Assembly: GCA_002493305.1 (NCBI GenBank)
Contig: DKYJ01000021.1
Span: forward strand, 45,241-84,004
Reading direction: 5' to 3'
DNA length: 38,764 bases
DNA from: Clostridiales bacterium UBA7103
GTDB taxonomy: Bacteria > Bacillota > Clostridia > Oscillospirales > Oscillospiraceae
Shown here one piece after another: positions 1-7,870 of the stretch. Position numbers and translations under genes: made by a program. Below the pieces are notes generated by a model. The model saw nothing but the letters and a program-made list of their open reading frames with translations, searched no databases and had not been told where the DNA came from. Positions within the stretch are counted from its first letter, which is position 1. Every line of letters begins with the position of its first letter.

Positions 1-23
1 GAGCCGCAGAAAACGCTAAAATT

Positions 24-614
24 TTACAGCTCCTGAATCTCCATCTTAAGGAATTCCTCTCTTTCCATTGTGGCGTTGAGGATGTCGAGAAGCCCGTCGG
101 TCGTAAGTCTTTCGGGCAGCTCAAGCTTTTTCAGCAGCTCCGTCCGCTTTTCCCGACTGTTCGGGCCACCTGTGTAGCCAAGACGGTAAAGATCCAGCTT
201 TGAAATTTTCTCCGTGCGTATTTGCACAGGCTCCTCGTCTATCGTTGCCCCGGCGCGCAGGAGCGCATCGATGAGCACTTCCCTTTTCATTCCCTCAACG
301 CCCAGCTTCCCTTCCTTTGAGGGGGCGCTCTTTCTCCTCTCCTTGCCTAAAATGTCTGGAATATAGGCGTGCTTTACTAAGCTTGGATCAACGCAGCCAC
401 GCAGGAAGTTTCTTATAACAAAACCCGCGGCGTCGGAGTCTGTGAGCACTATTATCCCACGCTTCTGGGCAATTTTACGGATAAAGGTTTGTTTTTCCTT
501 GTCATTGAACAGGGCAAAACCGCCTGTCTCGATTATCAACGCGTCAACTGCCTGGCTAAGGGTGTTTTTATCGTATCGACCCTCGACGATTATAGCCTCT
601 TTAACACTCAGCAT
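24..614 (-). CDS. RNase M5-like Toprim-domain protein
   Basis: A 196-aa protein opening with a Toprim fold: the acidic motif VEGRYDK (Glu11) and the TDSDAAG motif (Asp59, Asp61) are the expected metal-binding residues. Size and N-terminal sequence match the ribonuclease M5 (RnmV) family, which trims 5S rRNA precursors in the cytoplasm. The C-terminal part (about 110-196) resembles the helical DUF4093-type extension seen on such proteins. The start ATG directly abuts the TGA of holA (TGAATG), so translation is probably coupled, and it is the last gene of the alaS-HIT-comEC-holA operon. No rRNA or rsmA lies beside it here, unlike the usual rnmV context, so the 5S substrate is inferred from family only. 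Another Toprim nuclease role remains possible. Confidence 0.8.
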   Translation of the reverse strand: MLSVKEAIIVEGRYDKNTLSQAVDALIIETGGFALFNDKEKQTFIRKIAQKRGIIVLTDSDAAGFVIRNFLRGCVDPSLVKHAYIPDILGKERRKSAPSKEGKLGVEGMKREVLIDALLRAGATIDEEPVQIRTEKISKLDLYRLGYTGGPNSREKRTELLKKLELPERLTTDGLLDILNATMEREEFLKMEIQEL

Positions 615-1652
615 TCAACACACCGCCGCTATGCGCAGCACAGCGTCCTTCAGGAGCGCAGCATCATCTTCACTGCTGCTCTTCATCTTATAATCCGTCT
701 CCGCGCACAGGCGTACAGCGCTCCGAAGCTGAGGAAGAGTAAACCCCCGGGCGGAATTGAGCAGATCCCGTGCTATGAATTCATATCGGATACCGCAGAC
801 CTCCATAATGTACTTAAGCCCAAGATTTTTTTCCAGCGCAAGGCGAGCGGTATATAGCCTGCGCATCTGAACGCCCAGCATAGCCAGCATGGGTATAGGC
901 TCATTATTTTTATCCATCAGCAGTTCTGCCAAGACAGATACCGCTGTGTTGAACTTTTTCTGGGAAAGATAATCTGTCATCTCAAATATACGCGCCTCGG
1001 GAATGTGGTTTGCAATTGTATCGACCTCCCGCACTGTGACCCGGTCGCCCTTTGTATAAGCGGCGATTTTTTCAATCTCCGGGATAAGACCGCTCATAAT
1101 TTTGCCGCTGACAAAGATAAGCCGCTGCGCCGCGTCAAGCTCAATGGTCTTTCCAAGCGCGCGAAAGCGGCGAATTATCCAGTCGATCAGCATACCCTGA
1201 GGTTGGGCCGTAAATTTAAGCTCTTTGCCTCGTTCTCTGATGGTTTTTATGAGCTTTAATCTGCCGTCCGGCTCATACTGCGCGTTCTGCACAAAGCAGA
1301 CCGTGCAATAATCCGGAATATCATCGAGGATACTCACATACCGCTCCAGTTCTTTCAGTTTATTTATATCTGTATCCCTTAGCTCCACAAAGCAGCGGCC
1401 ACTCAAAAATGGCAATGCGTTCACTGCCTCATCAAACTCATTAATATCCAGCTCCGGCCCGTCAAAGCGGCGATAGCTAAAGCCGTCGTCCCCATCTGGG
1501 AGGCAACATTTTTTAAGCTCGCTTAGATATTGCTCGCGCAGATAGTCCTCCGGCCCCCAGAGCAAATAGAGCCTGCCGGGCTCTTTTTCTTTAAGTTCCC
1601 GCATCTCTGCCGAGTAATTGAGTGTCTGATTGTCCTTCTTGCTCCTAGCCAT
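615..1652 (-). CDS. holA: DNA polymerase III subunit delta
   Basis: A 345-aa protein with the HolA layout: an AAA+-like N-terminal domain beginning with YLLWGPEDYLREQYL (about residues 28-42), a middle lid region, and a C-terminal helical clamp-loader collar domain. It is the wrench subunit of the clamp loader that opens the beta clamp for DnaX/HolB-driven loading. Length is normal for the family (about 330-350). The start lies 4 nt after the comEC TAA, with only a weak upstream AGG, so coupling to comEC is likely. The comEC-holA order is widespread in Firmicutes and supports the call. Confidence 0.93.
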   Translation of the reverse strand: MARSKKDNQTLNYSAEMRELKEKEPGRLYLLWGPEDYLREQYLSELKKCCLPDGDDGFSYRRFDGPELDINEFDEAVNALPFLSGRCFVELRDTDINKLKELERYVSILDDIPDYCTVCFVQNAQYEPDGRLKLIKTIRERGKELKFTAQPQGMLIDWIIRRFRALGKTIELDAAQRLIFVSGKIMSGLIPEIEKIAAYTKGDRVTVREVDTIANHIPEARIFEMTDYLSQKKFNTAVSVLAELLMDKNNEPIPMLAMLGVQMRRLYTARLALEKNLGLKYIMEVCGIRYEFIARDLLNSARGFTLPQLRSAVRLCAETDYKMKSSSEDDAALLKDAVLRIAAVC

Positions 1653-1656
1653 AGTC

Positions 1657-3918
1657 TTAACCTATCCGTATCTCAATAGTCCCGTTCAGGTCGGTTCTGT
1701 ATATATTATACCCGTATACGTCCAATCGTTCAAGTGTTTCATACGTGGGATGTCCATAGGTGTTGTAGCCCACGCTGATAATGGCCGTTTCTCCGCCCAG
1801 TTCTTTAAGAAGCTCGCCACAGCTTGAATATCTGGAGCCATGATGACCTGCAATATACAGTTCAATACCGCTGAGATCATAATTACCGACTAATCCCCGT
1901 TCCACGCTCTTTGGCGAATCGCCGGTAACAAGCATGTCATAGTCCTCAATGCTCACCACCGCAGAAATGCAGCGCTCATTAATATCGCCTATCTCGGGCG
2001 GAGCAAATACCCGCAGAGAAATATCCCCAACGGAAAAGCTTATATCCTTTGATAAAAACAGCACATCCGAAGCCTGCTTCTCCGCTGAATCAAGAACTGA
2101 GTTTAAAAGCCCGTCGTCATCCTCCGGGTCTATGGGCATTATTATCTTATCCACCTTCACTGTCTCCATAAGCCGTACAACTCCGTTTGCGTGGTCGGCA
2201 TGAAGATGAGTCAAGAGCAGCAGATCTATACTATCAATGCCTCTGGCTGAAAGATATTCCGCTGCGATATCACCGGCGTTTTCAAGAGAGTTTGTATTGC
2301 CGCAGTCAATCACCACAGTGCTGTCTCCCGCCGTAACGCTCAGGCATTGCCCCTGTCCCACATCCAAGGCGGCAAAAACGCCCTTATCAGCCTGATAGCC
2401 CCGCCTTGTTAAACCGAAGCAGACAGCTAAAAGAAGAGCCGATATTGCCGTCGGGATAAGGAATCGCCTTGCACGCCCTCTCGCCATCGCCCATATGCCA
2501 AAAAGCATATAGCTTACTATAAGCCAAGCAATGAAAGCCGCACTGCTTATGTAGATAATTGCGAATGGCACTGAGGAGACAAGGCGGCAAACAAGGAAAA
2601 TACACCTTGCAAGCCACGAAACCAGCCATGCAGCAGCCGTACCCACAGCGGGAATGAGCGCACCGATAGCGCAGGCAATATATCCGCCGCAAAAGCAGAA
2701 TGACACTGCCCACAGAGCGAGAACATTGGTTATCGGTGATAAAAGCTGAATATATCCAAAATGAACCGCAATAAGCGGAACGGTAAACACCATCACCGCC
2801 AGAGAGCTTGCCACAGTACCAAGCACACTGCGCAGTATATTTCCCGCCCATGTCTGAGGCAGCTTAGCTGTGAACGCTTCGTTAAGCCGCTGTGAAAAGC
2901 ACATTATACCTGCCATTGCCGCAAAAGAGAGCTGAAGCCCCACACTTGCGGCGGCATAGGGGTTGACAAGCAGAATAAGCGCCAGCGCAAAGGAAAGCGA
3001 CGTCGGCGGATCATTCTCCCGCCGGAGAATGGGCGCGAGCAGCAAAATCGTCTGCATTACACCGGCGCGGACGGCGGAATGGGTGCTTCCGGTAGTGAAT
3101 ACGAAAAGCCACACCAGCACAATACAGATAAAAGAACTGCGGCGGTTTGCGCCCAAAAGTAATTGCAGCAGACCCACGAGGAAAGCAATGTGCATCCCGG
3201 ACACCGCCACCGTGTGCATAAAGCCGGAGCGCGTCATAGCAAGGTAGAGCCCCTCGTCCTGATAAAGCTCCGTCTTGTCGCCAAGCATGAGTGAGCGCAT
3301 GAAAGCCCGGGTGTCCGCCGGGAAAATTTGATTTATCATTCCGGCAACAGCGTGGTTGAGCTTCGCAGGCATGGCAGGGATATAATTGCCGCCGTCGGTA
3401 AGCTCAACATTTGAGCGGGTGTTTATTACAAGATAAATGTCCCGGGAGTTATAATAGTCATACTCCTCCCCGTACTTCACGTCGGCTGATCTTATAGACC
3501 CATAAAAGGACACGGTGTCTCCCGCCTCGGCCTCGGCAAGGATCATGCTGCTGTCATATACCAGCGCCTCAAGCCCGTCTATTCCCTCGCACTCGGCCTT
3601 TATGCGCAGGCGGCAATAATCGTCATATACCACGGGATAGTCAAGCACGCGTCCGTGTATCTCCCCCTCCGTGCCATCGGCGGCATGGGCAGGCGCGCTC
3701 GTCAGCATATAGTGGCCATAAAACCAGAAAAGCCCCAAACCAGCGGCAATTAGTCCGGCAACTATTCCCCTAAGCCAGCGACGGCGCGGGATAATAAGCA
3801 AAAGACCGCACAAGAGCAGCACCCCGGCAATGACCGGCAATGCGCTGAGCTTAAATATGTAGTTTGCCGCAAAAATGGCGGCTGAAAAGGACAGCGCCGC
3901 CGAAGCAAGCACACGCAT
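1657..3918 (-). CDS. comEC: ComEC/Rec2 DNA-uptake channel protein
   Basis: A 753-aa polytopic membrane protein. Two or three hydrophobic segments open the protein (about 5-70), followed by a soluble DUF4131/OB-like region (about 85-180), a multi-spanning Competence domain (about 210-480, including the stretch HTVAVSGMHIAFL), and a C-terminal metallo-beta-lactamase fold. The metal motif THLHADH is at residues 570-576, and AGHHGSRYS lies further on. ComEC forms the inner-membrane channel for single-stranded DNA during natural transformation, and the MBL domain is thought to degrade the other strand. Full length, no break. Start chosen at ATG 3918 because TAAGGTGAT sits 3-5 nt upstream. No comEA or other competence gene is visible nearby. 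Confidence 0.95.
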   Translation of the reverse strand: MRVLASAALSFSAAIFAANYIFKLSALPVIAGVLLLCGLLLIIPRRRWLRGIVAGLIAAGLGLFWFYGHYMLTSAPAHAADGTEGEIHGRVLDYPVVYDDYCRLRIKAECEGIDGLEALVYDSSMILAEAEAGDTVSFYGSIRSADVKYGEEYDYYNSRDIYLVINTRSNVELTDGGNYIPAMPAKLNHAVAGMINQIFPADTRAFMRSLMLGDKTELYQDEGLYLAMTRSGFMHTVAVSGMHIAFLVGLLQLLLGANRRSSFICIVLVWLFVFTTGSTHSAVRAGVMQTILLLAPILRRENDPPTSLSFALALILLVNPYAAASVGLQLSFAAMAGIMCFSQRLNEAFTAKLPQTWAGNILRSVLGTVASSLAVMVFTVPLIAVHFGYIQLLSPITNVLALWAVSFCFCGGYIACAIGALIPAVGTAAAWLVSWLARCIFLVCRLVSSVPFAIIYISSAAFIAWLIVSYMLFGIWAMARGRARRFLIPTAISALLLAVCFGLTRRGYQADKGVFAALDVGQGQCLSVTAGDSTVVIDCGNTNSLENAGDIAAEYLSARGIDSIDLLLLTHLHADHANGVVRLMETVKVDKIIMPIDPEDDDGLLNSVLDSAEKQASDVLFLSKDISFSVGDISLRVFAPPEIGDINERCISAVVSIEDYDMLVTGDSPKSVERGLVGNYDLSGIELYIAGHHGSRYSSCGELLKELGGETAIISVGYNTYGHPTYETLERLDVYGYNIYRTDLNGTIEIRIG

Positions 3919-3933
3919 ACTATCACCTTAAAC

Positions 3934-3964
3934 ATATCGCAGGGGTGTTTCGCCCCTGCGATAT
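3934..3964. other. intergenic hairpin between HIT gene and comEC
   Basis: A perfect 12-bp inverted repeat (ATATCGCAGGGG / CCCCTGCGATAT, loop 7 nt) fills most of the 63-bp gap. On the transcribed minus strand it is followed by GTTTAAGG, which is too weak a U tract for an efficient terminator. It may attenuate transcription partly, or mark an mRNA processing or stability point, lowering comEC-holA expression relative to alaS and the HIT gene. Confidence 0.6.
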
Positions 3965-3981
3965 AAAATTACACGATATAA

Positions 3982-4326
3982 TTACACGATTTTGGGGGAG
4001 AGCTTTTCACCGCCGATGATGTGAAAATGCAGGTGCATAACAGTCTGGCCGCCGGCCTCGCCGCAATTGTTGACAACACGGTAACCCTCGTCAAGTCCCT
4101 CCGCCTTGGCTATCTTGGCAATAGCCTCGAAGCACTTGGCGACGTATGCCGAGTTTTCGCCATCAATATCGGCGGCGCAGGCAATGTGCGCCTTGGGAAC
4201 AACAAGAATATGCACCGGCGCCTGTGGATTGATGTCCCTGAACGCGAAAACGAACTCATCCTCATAGACCTTATTGCTGGGGATATCCCCGGCTATGATT
4301 TTACAAAACAGGCAGTCATTATCCAT
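3982..4326 (-). CDS. HIT family (HinT-like) nucleotide hydrolase
   Basis: A 114-aa protein carrying the histidine-triad motif HLHFHIIGG (residues 98-106) near the C-terminus and the N-terminal Cys pair CLFC (Cys5, Cys8) common in Firmicute HIT proteins. The family hydrolyses purine nucleotide phosphoramidates and aminoacyl-adenylates. Length is typical (about 110-115). The start ATG has an excellent AAAGGAGG site and lies 14 nt after alaS. Pairing with an aminoacyl-tRNA synthetase fits hydrolysis of aminoacyl-AMP by-products, but that functional link is inference. Confidence 0.93.
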   Translation of the reverse strand: MDNDCLFCKIIAGDIPSNKVYEDEFVFAFRDINPQAPVHILVVPKAHIACAADIDGENSAYVAKCFEAIAKIAKAEGLDEGYRVVNNCGEAGGQTVMHLHFHIIGGEKLSPKIV

Positions 4327-4340
4327 TATTTTTTCCTCCT

Positions 4341-6977
4341 TTAAGCCTTATCGCAAACAATTTCTTCAAGCATGGAAAGTGCCTTGTCGATATTCTCCGG
4401 CTGGCTGCCTCCGCCCATTGCGGAGTCGGGCTTGCCTCCGCCCTTACCGCCGACAGCGGGGCTGACGGCCTTTATAATATCCCCGGCCTTTACGCCATGA
4501 GCAACGGCGTCTTTGCCGCAGACACACAGCAGACTCACCTTGCCGCCGTTTTCCGCGGCCAGCAGAGCCACAACGGAGCCGTCCTTATCGCGGATAACGT
4601 CGCCCATCTTGCGCAGGACGTTGGCGTCGGCTGCGTCAACCTTGCGCGCAACGACATCAAGGCAGCCAACCTTCTTCGCGCAGCCAACCAAATCACCAGC
4701 AGCGCAGGCGGATTCCTTATCCTTGTACTGCTCAATAACGCGCCTTGCTTCTTTAAGCTCAAAAGCCTGCTGCTCTACCTTGTTGAGAGCCTCCGCACGG
4801 TTAGCCTTGAATTGAGCGGCAATGCCGTCAAGCTGAGCTTCAGCGTTTCTCAGCCCCTCCAAAGTTTTAAGTCCGGTGGTGGCCTCTATACGGCGCACGC
4901 CGGAGGCAACGGAGCCTTCGGAAATAATATGGAATGCTCCGACCTTGGCGGTGTTGTCAAGATGAGTGCCGCCGCAAAGCTCCACACTATATCCGCCCAT
5001 GTTCACAACGCGGACAACGTCTCCATATTTTTCACCGAAAAGGGCTGTCGCGCCGCTCTTTTTCGCCTCGTCAAGAGGCATCTCGCGCACATCTATCCGA
5101 TAACCGGCAAGGACGGCGGCATTGACCGCGTCCTCTACCCGGCGCAGCTCATCAGCGGTTACGGCGGAGAAATGGGTAAAGTCAAAGCGAAGCAGATCCG
5201 GCTCAACCAGAGAGCCCGCCTGATGTACATGGTCGCCAAGGACATCGACAAGCGCCTTTTGCAGCAGATGCGTGGCACTGTGGGCTCGGCTTATCGCCGC
5301 GCGGCGCGTGGGGCAAAACTCTGCTTCAAGGCTGTCCCCCACGGCAATCTCGCCGCTTTCGAGCTTACCATAGTGCATATATTTTCCGCCCTTGTTCTTC
5401 TGAACATTGTTCACCCTGAAGCACACGCCGTCAGTGGAAAGCGTGCCATGGTCGGCGCTTTGGCCGCCCATCTCGGCGTACAGCGGGGTCTTATCGAGGA
5501 CGATTATAGCCTCGGTGCCGGAAGATATTTCAGTTCTGAATTCATCGTCGACCACTATGGCAAGCACCTTGACGGCGGTCTTTGCCTCTTCATAACCGGT
5601 GAATACGGTCTCGGGCATCTCCTTGCCAAAATCAATACCGGCCCAGCCGAGATCGCCCAGCGCCTCACGCGCCTTTCTCGCACGGACACGCTGCTCTTCC
5701 ATCAGCTGCTTAAACTCATCCTCGTTGACACTCATGCCCTCGTCCTCACACATTTCAACTGTCAGGTCGATCGGGAAGCCGTAGGTGTCATAAAGCTTGA
5801 AGGCATCAGCCCCGGAGAAAACACTCTCACCCTTGGCCTTATGAGCGGCAAGAAGCTCCGCAAAAATCTTCATACCGGAATCAATGGTCTTGGCAAAGCT
5901 CTCTTCCTCGGTCTTGATAACACGGGTGATATACGCCATCTTCTCGCGAAGCTCGGGATATTGACACTCGTTTTCATGTACGACAGTCTCAACCACCGTG
6001 TAAAGGAACGGCTCATTGACGCCGAGAAGCTTACCGTGGCGAGCGGCGCGGCGGAGCAGCCGGCGCAGGACATAGCCTCTGCCCTCGTTTGAGGGCAGAA
6101 CCCCGTCACAGATCATAAACACGCTGCTGCGGATATGGTCGGTGATAACGCGCAGGGAGACATCCATCTTGTGGCTCTTGCCGTAAAAAGCGCCGGTTAT
6201 CTCGCTGACCTTGTTGGTAATATTCATAACTGTGTCAACGTCAAAGAGCGAGTCTACCCCTTGGCAAACAACAGCAAGGCGCTCAAGCCCCATGCCGGTG
6301 TCGATGTTTTTCTGGGCAAGATCAGAGTAATGGCCTTCACCGTCATTATCAAACTGGCTGAATACGTTGTTCCAGACTTCAATATACCTGTCGCAATCAC
6401 AGCCGACGGTGCAGCCGGGCTTGCCGCAGCCGAACTGCTCGCCCCGGTCATAATAGATCTCAGAGCAGGGGCCGCAGGGGCCGGCACCATGCTCCCAGAA
6501 GTTATCCTCCTTGCCAAAGCGGAATATCCGCTCGGCGGGAATACCTATCTCCTTATTCCAGATGTCAAACGCCTCGTCATCATCCATATATACGGAGGGA
6601 TAGAGCCTATTCGGGTCAAGGCCGACCCACTTGGGAGAGGTCAAAAATTCCCAGCTCCAGGCAATGGCCTCGTGCTTAAAATAATCACCGAAGGAGAAGT
6701 TGCCCAGCATCTCAAAATAAGTGCCGTGGCGGGCTGTCTTGCCGATATTCTCTATATCGCCTGTTCTGATGCATTTCTGGCAGGTGCAGACCCTGTGGCG
6801 GGGCGGCTCAAGCTCTCCCTTAAAATAGGGCTTCATTGGCGCCATGCCGGAGTTTATGAGCAGGAGGCTTGCGTCATTTTGCGGGATAAGAGAGAAGCTG
6901 GGCAGACGCAGATGACCCTTTGACTCAAAAAAGCTCAAAAACATCTCTCTAAGCTGGTTCAGGCCGAATTTTTCCAT
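4341..6977 (-). CDS. alaS: alanyl-tRNA synthetase
   Basis: An 878-aa class II synthetase. The N-terminal catalytic domain contains NSGMAPMKPYFKG and RHGTYFEMLGNFSFGDYF. The editing domain has the zinc ligands HSATHLL and CGGTH (about residue 668). The C-terminal DHHA1 domain ends with GGKGGGKPDSAMGGG. Together these charge tRNA-Ala and clear Ser/Gly mischarging. The open frame extends 49 codons further upstream, but that extension runs through the T-box leader and cannot be translated from it sensibly. ATG 6977 has AAGGAG about 7 nt upstream and gives the family N-terminus MEKFGLNQLREMF. First gene of a five-gene operon controlled by a T-box. Confidence 0.97.
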   Translation of the reverse strand: MEKFGLNQLREMFLSFFESKGHLRLPSFSLIPQNDASLLLINSGMAPMKPYFKGELEPPRHRVCTCQKCIRTGDIENIGKTARHGTYFEMLGNFSFGDYFKHEAIAWSWEFLTSPKWVGLDPNRLYPSVYMDDDEAFDIWNKEIGIPAERIFRFGKEDNFWEHGAGPCGPCSEIYYDRGEQFGCGKPGCTVGCDCDRYIEVWNNVFSQFDNDGEGHYSDLAQKNIDTGMGLERLAVVCQGVDSLFDVDTVMNITNKVSEITGAFYGKSHKMDVSLRVITDHIRSSVFMICDGVLPSNEGRGYVLRRLLRRAARHGKLLGVNEPFLYTVVETVVHENECQYPELREKMAYITRVIKTEEESFAKTIDSGMKIFAELLAAHKAKGESVFSGADAFKLYDTYGFPIDLTVEMCEDEGMSVNEDEFKQLMEEQRVRARKAREALGDLGWAGIDFGKEMPETVFTGYEEAKTAVKVLAIVVDDEFRTEISSGTEAIIVLDKTPLYAEMGGQSADHGTLSTDGVCFRVNNVQKNKGGKYMHYGKLESGEIAVGDSLEAEFCPTRRAAISRAHSATHLLQKALVDVLGDHVHQAGSLVEPDLLRFDFTHFSAVTADELRRVEDAVNAAVLAGYRIDVREMPLDEAKKSGATALFGEKYGDVVRVVNMGGYSVELCGGTHLDNTAKVGAFHIISEGSVASGVRRIEATTGLKTLEGLRNAEAQLDGIAAQFKANRAEALNKVEQQAFELKEARRVIEQYKDKESACAAGDLVGCAKKVGCLDVVARKVDAADANVLRKMGDVIRDKDGSVVALLAAENGGKVSLLCVCGKDAVAHGVKAGDIIKAVSPAVGGKGGGKPDSAMGGGSQPENIDKALSMLEEIVCDKA

Positions 6978-7070
6978 GGTAAATCTCCTTAAAACAATAT
7001 AACAAAAAGCATACCGGCGAACTGAGAAAAAACGGAAAGATATCTTGACGGTTTTTTCGGAGTTTGCCAC

Positions 7071-7104
7071 TAAAAAAATAGACCCCCGCCCCGGACAGGG
7101 GCGG
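7071..7104 (-). terminator. T-box-controlled terminator before alaS
   Basis: On the minus strand CCGCCCC - TGTCC - GGGGCGG forms a 7-bp GC hairpin (7086-7104) followed by a TATTTTTTTA run (7071-7080). It directly follows the T-box sequence, as expected for the terminator that competes with the antiterminator. Confidence 0.92.
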
Positions 7105-7302
7105 AGGTTGATCCGCGGTACCACCCTGATTGCCGCAAAAACGGCATCTCAAGCGCCGATAACGCCGGCATACGTCCCGGTCATCCCGGGAAGGCTCAGG
7201 AACGGCTTCCGCCCGCGGCATAGGGCCTTTCAGCTTGCAGCCCCTCTCTGATATGCCGGGAAAGCGGTTATTTCCCTCAAAGCCAAATCGTGCTTTTAAT
7301 TT
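7071..7302 (-). promoter_or_regulatory. T-box riboswitch of alaS
   Basis: This is the non-coding stretch between the promoter and alaS. The transcribed strand contains the diagnostic T-box sequence AGGGTGGTACCGCGG (7113-7127), preceded by a long stem-rich region with the AGAGAGG-type bulge and GCTGAAAGG of Stem I (about 7225-7250). It is followed by an intrinsic terminator at 7071-7104. Uncharged tRNA-Ala would pair its CCA end with the antiterminator bulge and allow read-through into alaS. A GCC alanine codon at 7204-7206, in GGAAGCCGTTCC, is a candidate specifier, but I could not fold the RNA to confirm it. Confidence 0.93.
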
Positions 7303-7306
7303 CGCC

Positions 7307-7663
7307 TTATTGTACCACAAGCTGGTATTTTGTCAAGTATTCAGCCCGTTTTTTTGCCACGGTATTCACCGCGTTTTCCATATAATCAGGAGACCAGACA
7401 TCGACCGGCATGGGCTCGCAGCCTATCACTTCCCTGTCAATGCAGTCAACATAGACCTCATACAGCATCCAGTCGGTGGTGATGTCGACTTTGTAGAAGG
7501 CATCCTCTTTCACGCAGCTGCATCTGCGCAGGTACTCTCTCTCTGCGCCTACAAAGGCGATGGCAAGGGATACTGCCTCGGCGGCTGAGAACACAGCGCG
7601 GTTGCCGGTGCGGACGGTGTTTCTGCGGGTGTGGTTCATGACGATACGATTTATAGTTTTCAT
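7307..7663 (-). CDS. hypothetical 118-aa protein
   Basis: I do not recognise the family. The protein is 118 aa, soluble-looking, with no signal peptide or membrane segment. It is Arg-rich at the N-terminus (MNHTRRNTVRTGNR) and has a Cys pair (RRCSCVKED). The acidic, aromatic middle (TTDWMLYEVYVDCIDREVIGCEP) reads like beta strands of a small alpha/beta fold. It is probably real: the ATG follows a strong TTAGGAGGT ribosome binding site, and an AT-rich probable promoter region lies upstream. The 3' end overlaps the alaS promoter, so its transcription could interfere with or read into the T-box leader. No terminator separates the two. Confidence 0.7.
   Translation of the reverse strand: MKTINRIVMNHTRRNTVRTGNRAVFSAAEAVSLAIAFVGAEREYLRRCSCVKEDAFYKVDITTDWMLYEVYVDCIDREVIGCEPMPVDVWSPDYMENAVNTVAKKRAEYLTKYQLVVQ
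7309..7336 (-). promoter_or_regulatory. sigma-A promoter of the alaS operon
   Basis: TTGACA (7331-7336) and TACAAT (7309-7314), separated by 16 bp, read on the minus strand. They sit just upstream of the T-box leader, giving a predicted transcription start near 7302. The promoter lies inside the last codons of the upstream 118-aa gene. Confidence 0.8.
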
Positions 7664-7826
7664 TTTTTTACCTCCTAATTTAGCAGGACCTTGTCGTCCT
7701 TACAGCTTGGAGTATAGAGGCAAAAAATAAGAAATATATTAAATAAAAAAATATCGAAAAATTATTTTAAAAAAATTTTCTGAACTTTTTGAAGTGAAAA
7801 GTCGTAGATGTTTTGCGAATTTTTGC

Positions 7827-7870
7827 GAAAAAGGCACATTTTAATCTTCGCTGATAAAAATGTGCCTTTT
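7827..7870 (-). terminator. terminator after trhP
   Basis: AAGGCACATTTT (7831-7842) and AAAATGTGCCTT (7857-7868) form a 12-bp hairpin starting at the trhP stop codon, with a T run on the minus strand (CCTTTTTCGC). The plus strand also has a T-rich tail, so it could work in both directions. The rest of 7671-7826 is very AT-rich. It presumably holds the promoter of the 118-aa gene, but no clean -35/-10 pair stands out. A small hairpin (AGGAC / GTCCT, 7685-7700) lies in the leader. Confidence 0.8.

Noticed and set aside
3966..3990. Direct repeat TTACACGAT / TTACACGAT at the HIT gene end
   Set aside because: Two short copies only, one forming the stop and last codons; probably chance or a small slippage duplication.
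4497..6092. A 531-aa plus-strand ORF opposite alaS
   Set aside because: It is the antisense of a fully conserved alaS, has no ribosome binding site and encodes no recognisable domain. Long antisense frames are expected from the GC-rich codon pattern.
6978..7124. 49-codon N-terminal extension of alaS
   Set aside because: It translates the T-box terminator region and lacks a ribosome binding site; family alignment starts at 6977.
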